Origin: Alnus glutinosa
Lineage: Eukaryota; Streptophyta; Magnoliopsida; Fagales; Betulaceae
Assembly: GCF_958979055.1 (NCBI RefSeq)
Contig: NC_084891.1
Span: 1,733,501-1,797,500 of the forward strand
Reading direction: 5' to 3'
Length of the DNA stretch: 64,000 bases
A program made the translations under genes and the position numbers. Each line of letters begins with the position of its first letter. The first letter of the stretch is position 1. A model generated the notes under the pieces. The model did not search any database. It was given only the letters and a program-made list of their open reading frames with translations, and was not told the origin of the DNA. This document shows positions 20,804 to 32,309 of this stretch, in pieces.

Positions 20804-22906
20804 ATGAGGCCATTGCACTCCCTCATCGAGAGAGCTTTCTTCACGGTTTTGGAAACCCATTGTCGGGCAATCAAATTAGGTGCCGTCGCAGACGTCTACA
20901 CTGCCAACAATATTTTATGTGGGTATACAAAATGCAGAGATTTATGCGTTGCTCACAAGTTGTTCGAGGAAATGCCCCACAGAGATACTGTGTCTTGGAA
21001 TACAATGATCGGTGGGTATATAAACTGTGGGAATTTCGAGATTGCGTGGGAAATTCTAAGAACCATGAAGAGAAATGGGTTTGATTTTGATGGGTATACA
21101 TTTGGAAGCATACTAAAGGGGGTTGCTTGTGCTCATCGGCTTGATCTTGGGCAACAAGTGCACTCTATGATCTTTAAGATGGGCTATTCAGGAAATGTTT
21201 ATTCTGGTAGTGCGCTCTTGGACATGTATGCAAAGTGCGAGAGAGTTGAGGATGCGTATGTGGTTTTTCAGTGCATACCGGAGCGTAACTCTGTTTCGTG
21301 GAATGCGCTGATCGCTGGTTATGTGCAAGCGGGTGATCGTGCGAATGCATTTTGGCTTTTAGATTGTATGGAGCGGGAGGGTGTGAAGCCTGACGATGGC
21401 ACATTTGCTCCGCTTTTGACGTTGCTTGATGATGCTGAGTCTTACAAGTTAACAATGCAGATTCATAGTAAAATTATAAAGGATGGGCGGGCATTTGATA
21501 ACACCGTGTGCAATGCCTTAATCACTTCATATTCAGAGTGTGGGTCCGTAGAAGATGCCAAAAGAGTGTTTGATGGTGCTGTTGGCACCCAAGATTTGGT
21601 GACATGGAATTCCATGCTTGCTTCTTACCTCGTATACAATAAAGTAGAACTTGCATTCAAGCTCTTCATGGATATGCAAGCGCTTGGGTTTGAACCAGAC
21701 ATCTATACTTATACTAGTCTCATTAGTGCTTGTTTTGATGCAGCATATAAAAGCAATGGGAAATCCTTGCATGGATTGGTAATGAAAAGGGGACTGCTAC
21801 AATCCGTACCAATATCTAATGCATTAATAGCCATGTATCTTAAATCAAATAACAGATCCATGGAAGAAGCATTGCTCATTTTTGAGACCATGGAGTCCAA
21901 GGACCGTGTTTCATGGAACTCTATCTTGACTGGACTTTCTCAAATTGGCTTAAGTGAAGCTGCCTTGAAGTTCTTTGGTCATATGAGATCTGTGGTAGAA
22001 GACATTGATCACTATACCTTTTCAGCTCTCCTCAGATCTTGCTCAGACATAGCAACCCTCCAATTGGGTCAACAAGTTCATGTCTTGGCACTTAAATCGG
22101 GCTTTGAAGCCAATGAATATGTTGCCAGCTCACTAATCTTCATGTATTCCAAGTGTGGGATCATTGAAGATGCTAGGAGATCCTTTGAAGATACCCCGAA
22201 AGACAGCTCAATCACTTGGAACTCAATCATTTTTGGGTATGCGCAACATGGGCAGGGAAATGTTGCACTTGACCTCTTCTACCTAATGACAGAGAGAAGG
22301 GTAAAACCTGATCATATAACCTTTGTTGCGATTCTAACTGCATGCAGCCATATTGGTTTGGTAGAAGAAGGACGCAAGTTTCTAATATCTATGGAATCAG
22401 AATATGGGATTCCACTGCGAATGGAGCATTACGCCTGTGGAGTCGATCTATATGGGCGAGCTGGGTGTCTGGATGAGGCAAAAGCTTTGATTGAGGCAAT
22501 GCCTTTTGAACCTAATGCAATGGTGTGGAAGACTTTGCTTGGTGCCTGTAGGATTTGTGGTGACATTGAATTGGCAAGTGAGGTAGCAAGCCTTTTGCTA
22601 GAGCTAGAGCCTGAAGAGCACTGCACTTATGTTCTTCTCTCGAACATGTATGGGCGTCTTAAGCGGTGGGATGAAAAGGCTAGTGTGACGAGGCTTATGA
22701 AGGAAAGGGGGGTGAAAAAGGTCCCTGGTTGGAGTTGGATAGAGATTCATAACGAGGTGCATGCTTTCAATGCAGAAGACCATTCTCACTCCCATTGTGA
22801 AGAGATATACCTTGTATTGGGAGGACTAATGGAGGAAATCAGGAGGTTGGATGTTTTGATGCATAATTTTGATCATATGGATAAGTGCAGTGAATTAAGA
22901 CTCTGA
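20804..22906 (+). CDS. E-class pentatricopeptide-repeat protein (At3g25970-like)
   Basis: Intronless, 700 aa. PLS-type PPR proteins bind single-stranded RNA in mitochondria or plastids, and the E class usually takes part in C-to-U RNA editing. The protein is built of tandem degenerate repeats of about 31-36 residues. Typical cores are visible (VSWNTMIGGYINCG, NALIAGYVQAG, SALLDMYAKC, HGLVEEG-like SHIGLVEEG). The C-terminal E/E+ region follows the last repeat, with PGWSWIEI near residue 640, and the protein ends soon after. There is no DYW deaminase domain, so an editing role would need a partner deaminase. Overall it resembles Arabidopsis At3g25970 in length and architecture. The start at 20804 gives a short N-terminus without an obvious targeting peptide, so targeting is uncertain. 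The gene is complete with no frameshift. Confidence 0.92.
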   Translation: MRPLHSLIERAFFTVLETHCRAIKLGAVADVYTANNILCGYTKCRDLCVAHKLFEEMPHRDTVSWNTMIGGYINCGNFEIAWEILRTMKRNGFDFDGYTFGSILKGVACAHRLDLGQQVHSMIFKMGYSGNVYSGSALLDMYAKCERVEDAYVVFQCIPERNSVSWNALIAGYVQAGDRANAFWLLDCMEREGVKPDDGTFAPLLTLLDDAESYKLTMQIHSKIIKDGRAFDNTVCNALITSYSECGSVEDAKRVFDGAVGTQDLVTWNSMLASYLVYNKVELAFKLFMDMQALGFEPDIYTYTSLISACFDAAYKSNGKSLHGLVMKRGLLQSVPISNALIAMYLKSNNRSMEEALLIFETMESKDRVSWNSILTGLSQIGLSEAALKFFGHMRSVVEDIDHYTFSALLRSCSDIATLQLGQQVHVLALKSGFEANEYVASSLIFMYSKCGIIEDARRSFEDTPKDSSITWNSIIFGYAQHGQGNVALDLFYLMTERRVKPDHITFVAILTACSHIGLVEEGRKFLISMESEYGIPLRMEHYACGVDLYGRAGCLDEAKALIEAMPFEPNAMVWKTLLGACRICGDIELASEVASLLLELEPEEHCTYVLLSNMYGRLKRWDEKASVTRLMKERGVKKVPGWSWIEIHNEVHAFNAEDHSHSHCEEIYLVLGGLMEEIRRLDVLMHNFDHMDKCSELRL

Positions 22907-24284
22907 TGCTTATTCAAATCCTATTGTTTGGGTTAGCTGCTGCACTTAATGGTGGGTAAATTGTCTTTCTGAAGATGCAAATTCTTTTTCTTTCTTTTTT
23001 TCTTTTTTTTTGGAATGGGAAAGATATCACAACTTCAAATTTCAGAGCTTGTGCTCAATGTTGAACTTCTTTTAATAGCATCCTCTGTGATCGTATAGCC
23101 AACCATTTATTCAGGTTGTACCACATGTGTCCTACTTTTGGCTGCAGACAAACAGTGGGAACAAATAGTGAAAGGGAACCAGGAACTACTAGTGGAATGC
23201 AACCCAGTCTGTTGTTCTAACTCATAGTGATTGTTAGTCAAAGAATGGCTCTGTTTATCAAAAAAAAATTCACTTGTTTAAGCTGATCATTGGTTTGATT
23301 TGAATTTTGAGATGTTTTATCAATGAAATTCTTACAATTACCTAATTACCTTCCCCAATTTATTATTCACATTGGATTAAATCATTAAATACTACTTTTT
23401 ATTTAACCTTCACATTCCAAATATATACCAACATTTAGAATTTTTCTTGAGTTTATGCTAAAAGGATTCGGCTTACATCCTTTTAAGAAAAGAACTGACA
23501 TCTCCATTTAATAAATGGACAGTTCAGATTTAAGAGCAATTTGTTTATGGCAAACGACGCCGTGGAGGAGAGGCAAAACGTTGGAGGCATTTAGCTTCGT
23601 TTGTTTCCAAGATCAATGCGGGATCGGGGAAAATAACTCTTAAGGCTTGTTTGGGATTGCGTTACGGAGCTTAAGAAATGTTTTTAGTATATAAAAAGTT
23701 GTGTTAGACAAAAATAAGTTTGTTTGGTGAAAAACTTTAAAAAATAAAATAAAAAAAATTTGTTGTTTTTAGAAAAAGCCTAAAACTGTTTTTTGGGGAA
23801 GCTTTAAAAAAAGCCTAAAACTCTTTCGTTAAAAAAGTTTGGGTTTGTTGTTTATTTGGTTTCTCAAATCCTAATTTGATCAATTTATTCACAATGTGTG
23901 TGGTCCATTAAGAAAAAGCGTTTTAAATGTCAAACAAAGACATTAAATTTTTTTAAAAAATCAAATTTCTTTTCCAACTCCAGCCATATTTATTATTTCA
24001 AAATACTTTTTCCACCTTCACTTCTCCCCAAATGGGTGGCACAAATCCTAGTTATTATAGAAAAAAAAATTAGAGGTGGAAGAAATTTGAAATTTGATTC
24101 ATCCACAAAAATAAAAATTTTAAATTTAAATTTATGTCGTTTAAGTAAAAACAGTTGAAATTTTTGTCAAAAAAACAGTGCCATTTGAAGGCTAAATGGC
24201 TGATTTGTTATGTGGCCATGAAAAGACTACCTTGAATGCAATTGAAATATAGGGTAATGTACTTAATAATAATAACAATAATAA
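22907..24284. other. PPR 3' flank and intergenic DNA
   Basis: AT-rich. From about 23643 (GGCTTGTTTGGGATTGCG, preceded by TAA) there is a decayed relative of the Tourist-like MITE at 15053. Its right end is not clear. No gene is supported. Confidence 0.4.
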
Positions 24285-24361
24285 TAAGAAAAAAAATTAC
24301 TTTTAAGTCTCCAAACTACGGCTGTTTTTGAAGTAGTAACTACCAACACTAGCACTTTGGC

Positions 24362-24479
24362 CAGTGGCGGCCCCCCCAAACCCCAAGATTCTCCTAAAAA
24401 AAAAATTAAAATTTTACCCCAAATTTTATTATTTTTTCTAATTTTGACCCCCCCAACTTGGGGGCTGGCTCTGCCCCTG
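24362..24479. mobile_element. 118-bp hAT MITE
   Basis: Ends CAGTGGCGGCC and GGCTCTGCCCCTG, with the exact 8-bp duplication ACTTTGGC at 24354-24361 and 24480-24487. It lies inside the larger TIR element. The C-run and G-run near each end are typical of this class. Confidence 0.75.
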
Positions 24480-24819
24480 ACTTTGGCTCCCAAACTATCA
24501 AAAAGTGCAAAAAAGAATCATTTTATCGAAATATTTTTATAATACAATTTTCATGTATTATTTTCAATTAAAAAATAATAAAAAATTAAAAATATATAAT
24601 TTTTTTTTTAAAAAAAAAACTAAAAAAATATGGTTTGCTTGCCACCCCCTTTATTTATTTATTTTTTTCTTTAAATTCAATTTTAAAAATTTTTCAATGG
24701 AAAAATAACACGTGATAAGGGTATTATAAAAATATTTCAACAAAAGTAATTTTTTTGTCACTTTTTAGTAATTTGGAGGGCAGAGTACTAGTGTTGGTAG
24801 TTCAAGGGCTACTTAAAAA

Positions 24820-24982
24820 GAGAAATGATTGTTGCATACAACTTTTGTATAATTCTAACAACTTTTTTTTTTTTTTTTTTATGAGCAATCATTAGATTTG
24901 TTTTCTTATATGTGGGCCATAAATATCTAATGGTTTATCTTAAAAAAAAAGTTGTATGAAAGTTGTGTAAAAAACATTACTC
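24820..24982. mobile_element. 163-bp Mutator-like MITE
   Basis: Inverted ends GAGAAATGATTGTTGCATAC.. and ..TAAAAAACATTACTC are flanked by the exact 9-bp duplication ACTTAAAAA at 24811-24819 and 24983-24991. A 9-bp duplication is the Mutator signature. It sits within the right arm of the outer element. Confidence 0.75.
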
Positions 24983-25365
24983 ACTTAAAAATGGCCGATA
25001 GTTTGGAAGGTTAAATATAACTTTCCCTAATAATAAATACATTTTTATTTTGTAATTCTCATACAATGTTGACGGTGTTAGTCTCAAACAATTCTTATCC
25101 CTCCTTGTTAAAAAAAAATTATAAGGATCAATTAGTATTGCCATATTAATATTGTAAAATAAAATATAAAATATAGCCTTTAAATATATAAAAACTAAAA
25201 AAATATAATAACTTCTATAAAACTCTTTTATACCCAATTACAAACAAAATCAGGAAACATAATTTATTTGCTTTTTGAGTTCATAGCGGCATCTACGATT
25301 CCTAATATATATATCTTTTGGGGTAAACTAAACCCCATCTTACCGTATCTTTTTCCCAAACCGAT

Positions 25366-25373
25366 AAACCCTA
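25366..25373 (+). promoter_or_regulatory. Telo-box in the eIF3b 5' region
   Basis: AAACCCTA lies 70 bases upstream of the start codon, followed by a CT-rich leader. In plants this motif is common near transcription starts of translation-machinery genes and is bound by telo-box factors. A TATA-like run (TAATATATATATC) lies about 60 bases further upstream. Confidence 0.6.
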
Positions 25374-25443
25374 GAAACTCTCATCTCTTTCTCTCTAGAA
25401 GCTCTCTTTCTTTGTGGAGGGCCTGAAATCTGAAGAAAGAACC

Positions 25444-28400
25444 ATGGCGGACGTGATGGTGATGAAGGAAATAGAGGAAACGGCGGATCGGCTCGGCATC
25501 GATCTCGCCAGTCTAGACCTCGACGCCATTCGCCTCCCTCCGGGCCAAGATTTTGGCATTGTAAGGTAGGGAATTCAAAACCCAGAAAAAAGACAAAGCT
25601 TTTAGCCTTCTGATTGGTTCCCGAGAAAACGTGGAAAGAATTTATGGCTGAGTATTGAAAATTGACATGTTTTAGAGTGAACGTTACGTTTATATGCATG
25701 TATTTATGGGTAATTTCAGATATGTGGGTGTAATATACATACATATTGATGCGTAATTTCACATATGACTTATCGTTGCAGCGTTGTATTTTAATTTTTC
25801 GAATAACGTTGTAGCTGCATATTTGGGCTGTATCAAAGTTATGGACTTTGTATTGGAGAATGGATAAAAATAGGATCTTTTATTGATTGAGCTGATTACA
25901 ATTGTTAGTCCAAGAAAATACTAAGGAAAAAAGTGCTCTACTATATGGATTTATTTGATTTGCTGAGTAGAATGACTAAGGACGTAAAAAGCCCAGATTT
26001 TCAATTAACGTTTTCCACATTTTTTTTAGCAATTACATGGGGGTTAGTTTTAGTTTGGATTTTTCACTCTGTATTATGTTCTGGTTTTGATTCTTTGTTT
26101 GTGATTTTGTAGTGACGATGAAGATCTGCATCAAGGAGACAATGTGGAGTTGGACACTGGCTTTGGCAATATTATCATTGTTGATAATTTGCCTGTTGTG
26201 CCTAGGGAAAAGTTTGAGAAGCTTGAGGGTGTTATACGTAAAATCTACGGTCAGATTGGTCTGATTAAGGACGATGGGCTGTGGATGCCTATTGATCCTG
26301 AGACGCAGAAAACATCAGGATATTGCTTTATTGAATTTAATACTCCTCTGGTAATTCTATATCTCCCTACGATTTGGCAAAAACTTACTTTCATATATTT
26401 TTACTTTCATACTTAAGACACTGGAATATTCAGTTGCCTACTTTTGAAGGAGTGATAAATGGATTTAGGAGTACACAAGATACTGAAGAAACATCGTTTT
26501 ACTTGCAATCTATCTTGATCAACCAACTGGTATCCAACCGGAGCTGAGTTTGGGTTGAGCACATTTGACCTGGGGTAGGATTTTGAACGTGGGCTTCACT
26601 AGCATGATCAATTCTTTGCTTAAGATTGGGTTAAACTTATTCCCTGTCAAGAGTTCCTTAGGAGTCTGAGTTAAACTACTAGATGTGTCCATCCACTCTT
26701 ACCAAGAAATAGATCCAAATAAAATGGAAGTTTAAACACAAATTCTTTTTATTTATATAGTTATTAGAAGTTTTCCATGTTAAAGAGTGTTGAACAATAC
26801 ACCTCAGGACAGGAATTGATGGGTGTAAAAGATGAATCATCTATCCATTATATTTAAATTGATTGGGTTTTACAATATCTGGTTCGAGTGTGATTAATTC
26901 TTTATGGATGGAAAGCGACTGCCCATAAACTTCAAGAAACAATGTTTTACGTTCCTTTTACATTGCTTTGTCCTTTTCATATTTGAAAGCTGTACTTGTT
27001 AGGAATTTGCTTTTTTGGTTTTAGGATTTGTTTGTTGAATGCTGTTGTATTTGCTTCCTGAGTTCTAAAATTTGCTTATCCAATCTCAATTGGATGGACA
27101 AGGCTTGATTGAAAAATGACTGAGGTAGTGATAACCTTTGGATAATAATATACGCAACTGGATTATTATTAAAAGTTCCTGTTCATCTGCTTGTAGATAG
27201 TTTCTGTAACTTGTCGAGCTAACATTTCCAAACACTAGCTGTGGGTATTAATGCTGTTCTGTTGTTTGGTGTGGTTTAATGCATTTTCATTAGACCTGGT
27301 TCTTTTATGTCCCTATTGTAGGAAGCGGAGCTCGCTAAGGAGAAGACAAATGGGTACAAGCTGGACAGGTCTCATATTTTTGCTTTGAACGTGTTTGATG
27401 AGTTTGATACATTCATGAAAGTTCCAGATGAGTGGGCCCCTCCTGAATCTAAGCCTTATACTCCAGGGGTAATTGCTTCAATCAGTTTGTTTCATGTGTT
27501 CTGTCATTGGTCGTAAAATCCACATCAAATTGCACTATGAGCTGCATTCTAGCTACCGAGTAATTTACCCATCCTCAAATGCTATGCTTTAAACATCCAC
27601 TTTTTTTTTTGCTGTACTTATATGAGGTGATACAATGCTCCTTGCTCTTTACCATTTGGTATGTTTTCAAATTTCTCTGATGAAAATTATCAATTACAAA
27701 TAATACTTTTTTCTCTGTCCCCAAATAGATCGGGTGCTTTCCTTTATGGGCTGTTGTAGAATAAATGAGAAAAAATTATCTATTTAACTTTCCATATTAC
27801 CCTTAAATTTGAATTCTTTTGAAATTTGATCCCCATCTTTCTTGGTCCTTACGTCATGCCAAAACTAGTTGTGGATTCAAAATGCTATCAAATCACTAGT
27901 ATATTTGATGCAGTGCAAGAATGTATCCGTAAATAATGTTTACTTTTTTAGTGTCAAGTAATTTTTTTCTTCCATAGCGAAAGAAAAAGTGTATTACACA
28001 TTGGTAAATGGTCTTAAAAAACCCTTTTCTTTTTTAAATATGTAGCATTTTGTTTGAAGCTCATATTTCTGAGACTAAAATAAGTAAAATCATAAATGCA
28101 TTAAAAATAATCTAAATATGCATAAAGGTGCCTTTTTTGCCAATTTTAATATAAATTATCTTGCTGCGAAGTAAGTACCTTGTATGATTTAGGTGGGTTT
28201 TTAGGTTTCTCTGATGTTGACCAAGTAGATGCTTTTTTATTGTCTCTAATTTCCCACAAACAGATTCCATTTCTGTCTGTGCTATTTGTTGTATTTTTTA
28301 AATGTACTTATCAAAATAATAAAAAAAAAAAAAACTTATCAAAAAAAAAATTTGTCGTGTTTTTTAAATGTCTATGTTTTACATTGTCATGTCATTGCAG

Positions 28401-28601
28401 GAAAATCTTCAACAATGGCTGACTGATGAGAAAGCTCGTGATCAGTTTGTCATTCGTGCTGGTTCGGATACTGAGGTTTTATGGAATGATGCGAGGCATC
28501 TAAAGCCTGAGCCTGTTTATAAGCGTGCTGTGAGTAGGAATTATATTTAATTGTCCTGTTACTATCACTTAAGACCATTAATTATGTATTAGTTTGGAGG
28601 A

Positions 28602-28637
<36 letters not shown>

Positions 28638-31249
28638 AATGTGCGTGTAGGTGAGAGAGAGATACTGAAGCTTAGTGTGGCTTGTTTCTACTGCAATTTT
28701 AATGAACTTCTGCTCACTGCTACAACATCATTAATTGAAGTTAATAAATTCGTCAGTTTATAATAAGATGCTTCTAGTCTTGCAAGAAAAAGTAGTTATC
28801 TTTTTTATTTAGTAATTACCACTTTGATGAATGGTCCTTCCTGTCTCCCTTTGCAGTTCTGGACTGAAAGTTTTGTGCAGTGGTCTCCATTGGGAACTTA
28901 CTTGGCGACAGTTCACAGGCAAGGTGCTGCTGTTTGGGGAGGTGCCAATACTTTTAATCGCCTTATGCGTTATGCGCATCCTCAGGTTGAAATTTGGTTT
29001 CTAGCTTTTGATTTCATGTTGTGTTCCCTTTTCCCTTGTCATTTAGCTTTTTTGATATTAACTTCAGGTAAAGCTGATTGACTTTTCCCCTGGTGAGAGG
29101 TATCTCGTTACCTACAGCAGCCATGAACCAAGTAATCCCCGTGATGCGAATGTGAGTTTTTCCTACTCTGCCGTTCATTAAGTCACTGTAAATTCATTGA
29201 GCCTGGGACCATTGATAATGTGAATTTATGTTTCAGAGGGTTGTCATAAGCATTTTTGATGTGAGAACTGGAAAGGTGATGAGAGATTTCAAGGGAAGCG
29301 CTGATGAATTTGCTGTTGGAGGAACTGGTGGTGTTACAGGGGTTTCGTGGCCTGTTTTCAGGTTATTTTTCTGTATTTCAATCTTCATAAACCTGCTATA
29401 AGTCTTTCCCCTTTTTCTGACTGCATGACTATTTTCAGTATCATCCATTAGTCTACTGGGAGATTAAGAGTGTGTTTTATTTTATCAGATGGGCCGGTGG
29501 AAAAGAGGACAAATATTTTGCCAGAATTGGGAAAAACATTATTTCTGTCTATGAAACAGAGACCTTTTCACTAATTGACAAGAAATCCTTGAAGATTGAA
29601 AATGTCGTGGATTTCTGTTGGTCACCAACTGATCCAATTCTTTCGATCTTTGTTCCTGAACTGGGGGACCATCCTGCTAGGGTGAGCATTGTTGTTTATT
29701 AATGAAGATGCTTTTTGATTTACAAGTTGTGTTCTTTTTTGATTTATTAAATAAGGTGAATTGATGTTCTGCAATTAAACTGTTTCTCAGGTGAGTCTCA
29801 TGCAAATACCAAGTAAAGATGAGTTAAGGCAGAAGAATCTTTTCAGTGTTAGTGATTGCAAAATGTACTGGCAAAGCAATGGGGATTATCTAGCGGTTAA
29901 GGTTGATCGATATACAAAAACAAAAAAAAGCACATACACCGGCTTTGAGCTTTTTCGCATAAGAGAAAGGGATATTCCAATTGAGGTTTTTGAGCTTGAG
30001 AATAAGAATGATAAGATCATTTCCTTCGCTTGGGAGCCAAAAGGCCACAGGTTTGCAGTTATCCATGGTGATAACCCAAGACCTGATATAAGTTTTTACT
30101 CCATGCGTTCTGCCAACAATACAGAGAAAGTTAAAAAGCTCACTACTCTGAAAGGAAAGCAGGCAAATGCTCTTTTCTGGTCACCTGCAGGCCGCTACAT
30201 AATACTAGCAGGATTAAAGGGTTTCAATGGACAGTTGGAATTTTACAATGTTGATGAGCTTGAAACCATGGCAACAGCTGAGCATTTTATGGCGACAGAT
30301 ATTGAATGGGATCCCACCGGAAGGTAATTTTGAGATGCTTTTTGGTAGTGTTGAAATAAGGGGTGATTTAAGGTCCCGGCCTTGTTTAAATCGAACTGAA
30401 GTGCACAACTGCTATATTTGTTTCTTGTCTTTTTCTCTTGGTTGTGTGATATGTGACCTTTTCGGATATATAGGTATGTTGCAACTGCAGTGACTTCGGT
30501 TCATGAGATGGAAAATGGTTTCAACATATGGTCCTTCAATGGCAAGCTGCTTTATAGGATTCTGAAGGATCATTTCTTTCAGGTAAATGGGGCAACACCT
30601 CACCTATTTTTGCGTATAATGGTCTTTCTAAATTTTAAGTGATTCAGTAGATTATTATTGTTTTGCATGAGAGATAACAAAGTAAAAAGTACAAATTTAA
30701 GGTGCTTTTGTAGGAAAATGAATGTATATGCAATCCTAATCAACTTTCACATAAAAGAAAATGTAGATATAGTGCTCCTAGTAGTATAGAGGAAAATTTG
30801 GAAGAACCCCATATTTGTATGAGCCCTCAATTGTATGTGAAATGGGTGAGTCATATTATCTCTGCCCTTGCTGTTACGTATCAGATTATCTGCTGATTTC
30901 TTGTTTTCGACAGTTTTTGTGGCGCCCAAGGCCTCCATCATTCTTGAGTCCTGAGAAAGAGGAAGAAATTGCTAAGAACTTGAAGAAGTACAGTAAAAAG
31001 TACGAGGCGGAGGACCAGGACGTCTCATTGCTATTGAGTGAGCAGGACCGTGAGAAGCGGAAGATGTTGAAGGATGAATGGGAGAAGTGGATGAATGAGT
31101 GGAAGCGGTTGCACGAAGAAGAAAAGCTGGAGAGGCAAAAACTCCGGGATGGAGAGGTGAGCGATGAAGAGGAGGAGTACGAGGCTAAAGAAGTCGAAGT
31201 TGAGGAGATATTAGATGTTACAGAGGAGGTCATTTCTTTTGAGGAGTGA
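25444..31249 (+). CDS. Eukaryotic translation initiation factor 3 subunit B
   Basis: This is the scaffold subunit of the eIF3 complex, which helps load the 40S ribosome in the cytosol. Eleven exons join in frame: 25444-25565, 26113-26350, 27322-27468, 28401-28529, 28857-28985, 29068-29151, 29237-29361, 29489-29681, 29791-30323, 30474-30582 and 30914-31249 (714 aa, close to plant homologues). An N-terminal RRM has its RNP2-like strand at residues 60-68 (NIIIVDNLP) and its RNP1 at 110-116 (GYCFIEF). A beta-propeller region covers about residues 180-600 (FVQWSPLGTYLA, SVSDCKMYW). WRPRPPSF precedes a charged C-terminal tail (AEDQDVSLLLSEQDREKRK) that in the family contacts eIF3i and eIF3g. The start codon lies in a strong ACCATGG context. 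The gene looks intact. Confidence 0.96.
28602..28636 (+). repeat. (CT)n-(GT)n microsatellite in eIF3b intron 4
   Basis: About 13 CT units are followed by GT units. This is simple-sequence DNA within an intron. Confidence 0.9.
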
Positions 31250-31589
31250 TAAATCTTTCGGAGCTTTTAGATCCCTCTGTTTAAAGCACAACAGACCTCA
31301 GCAAGACAGCACTCTTCCAGATGAAGTGATAGTTTGGACAAGCTTTAGATCCCTCTATTTTTTGCAGCATCTTGTGGTGAGCTGCTAATTGCTCTGTTTC
31401 TCCATCTTGTATTTTTTTTGTTAGTTTAATATTTTATCATTGACTAGTTTTGTAGCTCTGATCCGTGTACACTAATTTACAAAGAGTAAAAACTGTGTAA
31501 TTGTTCAAACCTTTCCTTGCTGTTATTTCTACTTTAGATTGAGCATGCCATTATCCTAGAGGAAAAATGGTCACAATAAAGGTAATGAT
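31250..31589. other. eIF3b 3' UTR and flank
   Basis: Non-coding. It contains a short repeat of TTTAGATCCCTCT (31266 and 31344) and probably the poly(A) region near 31430-31520. Confidence 0.5.
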
Positions 31590-31880
31590 CCGTTTGGTTT
31601 TACGGTTTCAATTTTCAAAACATGCGATTTGAAAACATGATTTTCAAAAATGCTGTTAAGTGTTTGAAATCGTAGTTTGGTCTTTTAATCGCAATTTAAC
31701 CTTTAAAATATTATGTTTTGTGAATTTTCTCACCCGTGATTTGAAAATGTAGGAATTTTTTTTTTTTTTTTTTTTAACGTTTAGACTACCGTTTTTTAAA
31801 AAACATTTTAATAAAATACTTTTTGTGATTTTGTTTAAAAACATACATTTACCTTACAAAATTATATGCCAAAAAGATTC
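31590..31880. mobile_element. Decayed MITE, CGATTT-rich family, copy 2
   Basis: Begins TCCGTTTGGTTTTACGG and shares the blocks GCGATTTGAAAA, GTTAAGTGTTTG and TTTTAATCGCAATTTAACC with the copies at 15344 and 47303. The right half is diverged and no target duplication is visible. Confidence 0.5.
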
Positions 31881-31889
31881 TAAAGTCAT

Positions 31890-32275
31890 AAATAGGGGGT
31901 GAAAATGTGGTTATTCTATTTTTATAATTGCAATTGTCCCGTTTTGATAGGTAAGCGGTTATAAAATAATTGCGAGTTAGAGGTTATTTAAAACTATAAT
32001 CACACCGCATAACCGCTTTTAAATTTTGGTATTTTACGCCTATTTTTGAGTGTTTGGCTCTTTTTGTTGTTGCCAGATATATAATGTCATTTAAAACCCC
32101 ATATGAAACGACATGGTTTTTGTGTATATATATATGGGTAGGCGGTTAACGGTTAGTAACTACCTACCTCTAAAACCGCCAACTGCCATGCCTTCGGCGG
32201 TTAGTAATTTTTTCAACTGCCTGCAAAAACGGTTTTGCGATTAGCGGTTATTAACCGTCCGCCTTTTGGATTTGG
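31890..32275. repeat. hAT-like terminal repeat region, CCGCTAACC-rich
   Basis: Starts near GGGGGTGAAAATGTGG and is dense in AGCGGTTA and TAACCGC motifs. The same motifs occur in the subterminal parts of the hAT element at 34569-48216 (about 34600-34710 and 48100-48200). Probably a short non-autonomous relative. Confidence 0.5.
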
Positions 32276-32309
32276 ATCCTTTCTAGTTGATTAGAACTGA
32301 AGAGGAGCC

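Larger units (their letters stand above)
24285..25030. mobile_element. Long-TIR DNA element carrying two nested MITEs
   Basis: The left arm (about 24290-24350, ending AACTACCAACACTAG) and the right arm (about 24788-25030, starting CTAGTGTTGGTAGTT) are imperfect inverted repeats of roughly 60 bp. The right arm is interrupted by a 163-bp MITE, and the interior holds a 118-bp hAT MITE. Outer edges are approximate and no outer target duplication was fixed. Confidence 0.6.

Noticed and set aside
21174-21455. 93-codon minus-strand ORF inside the PPR gene
   Set aside because: Shadow of the 700-codon PPR frame.
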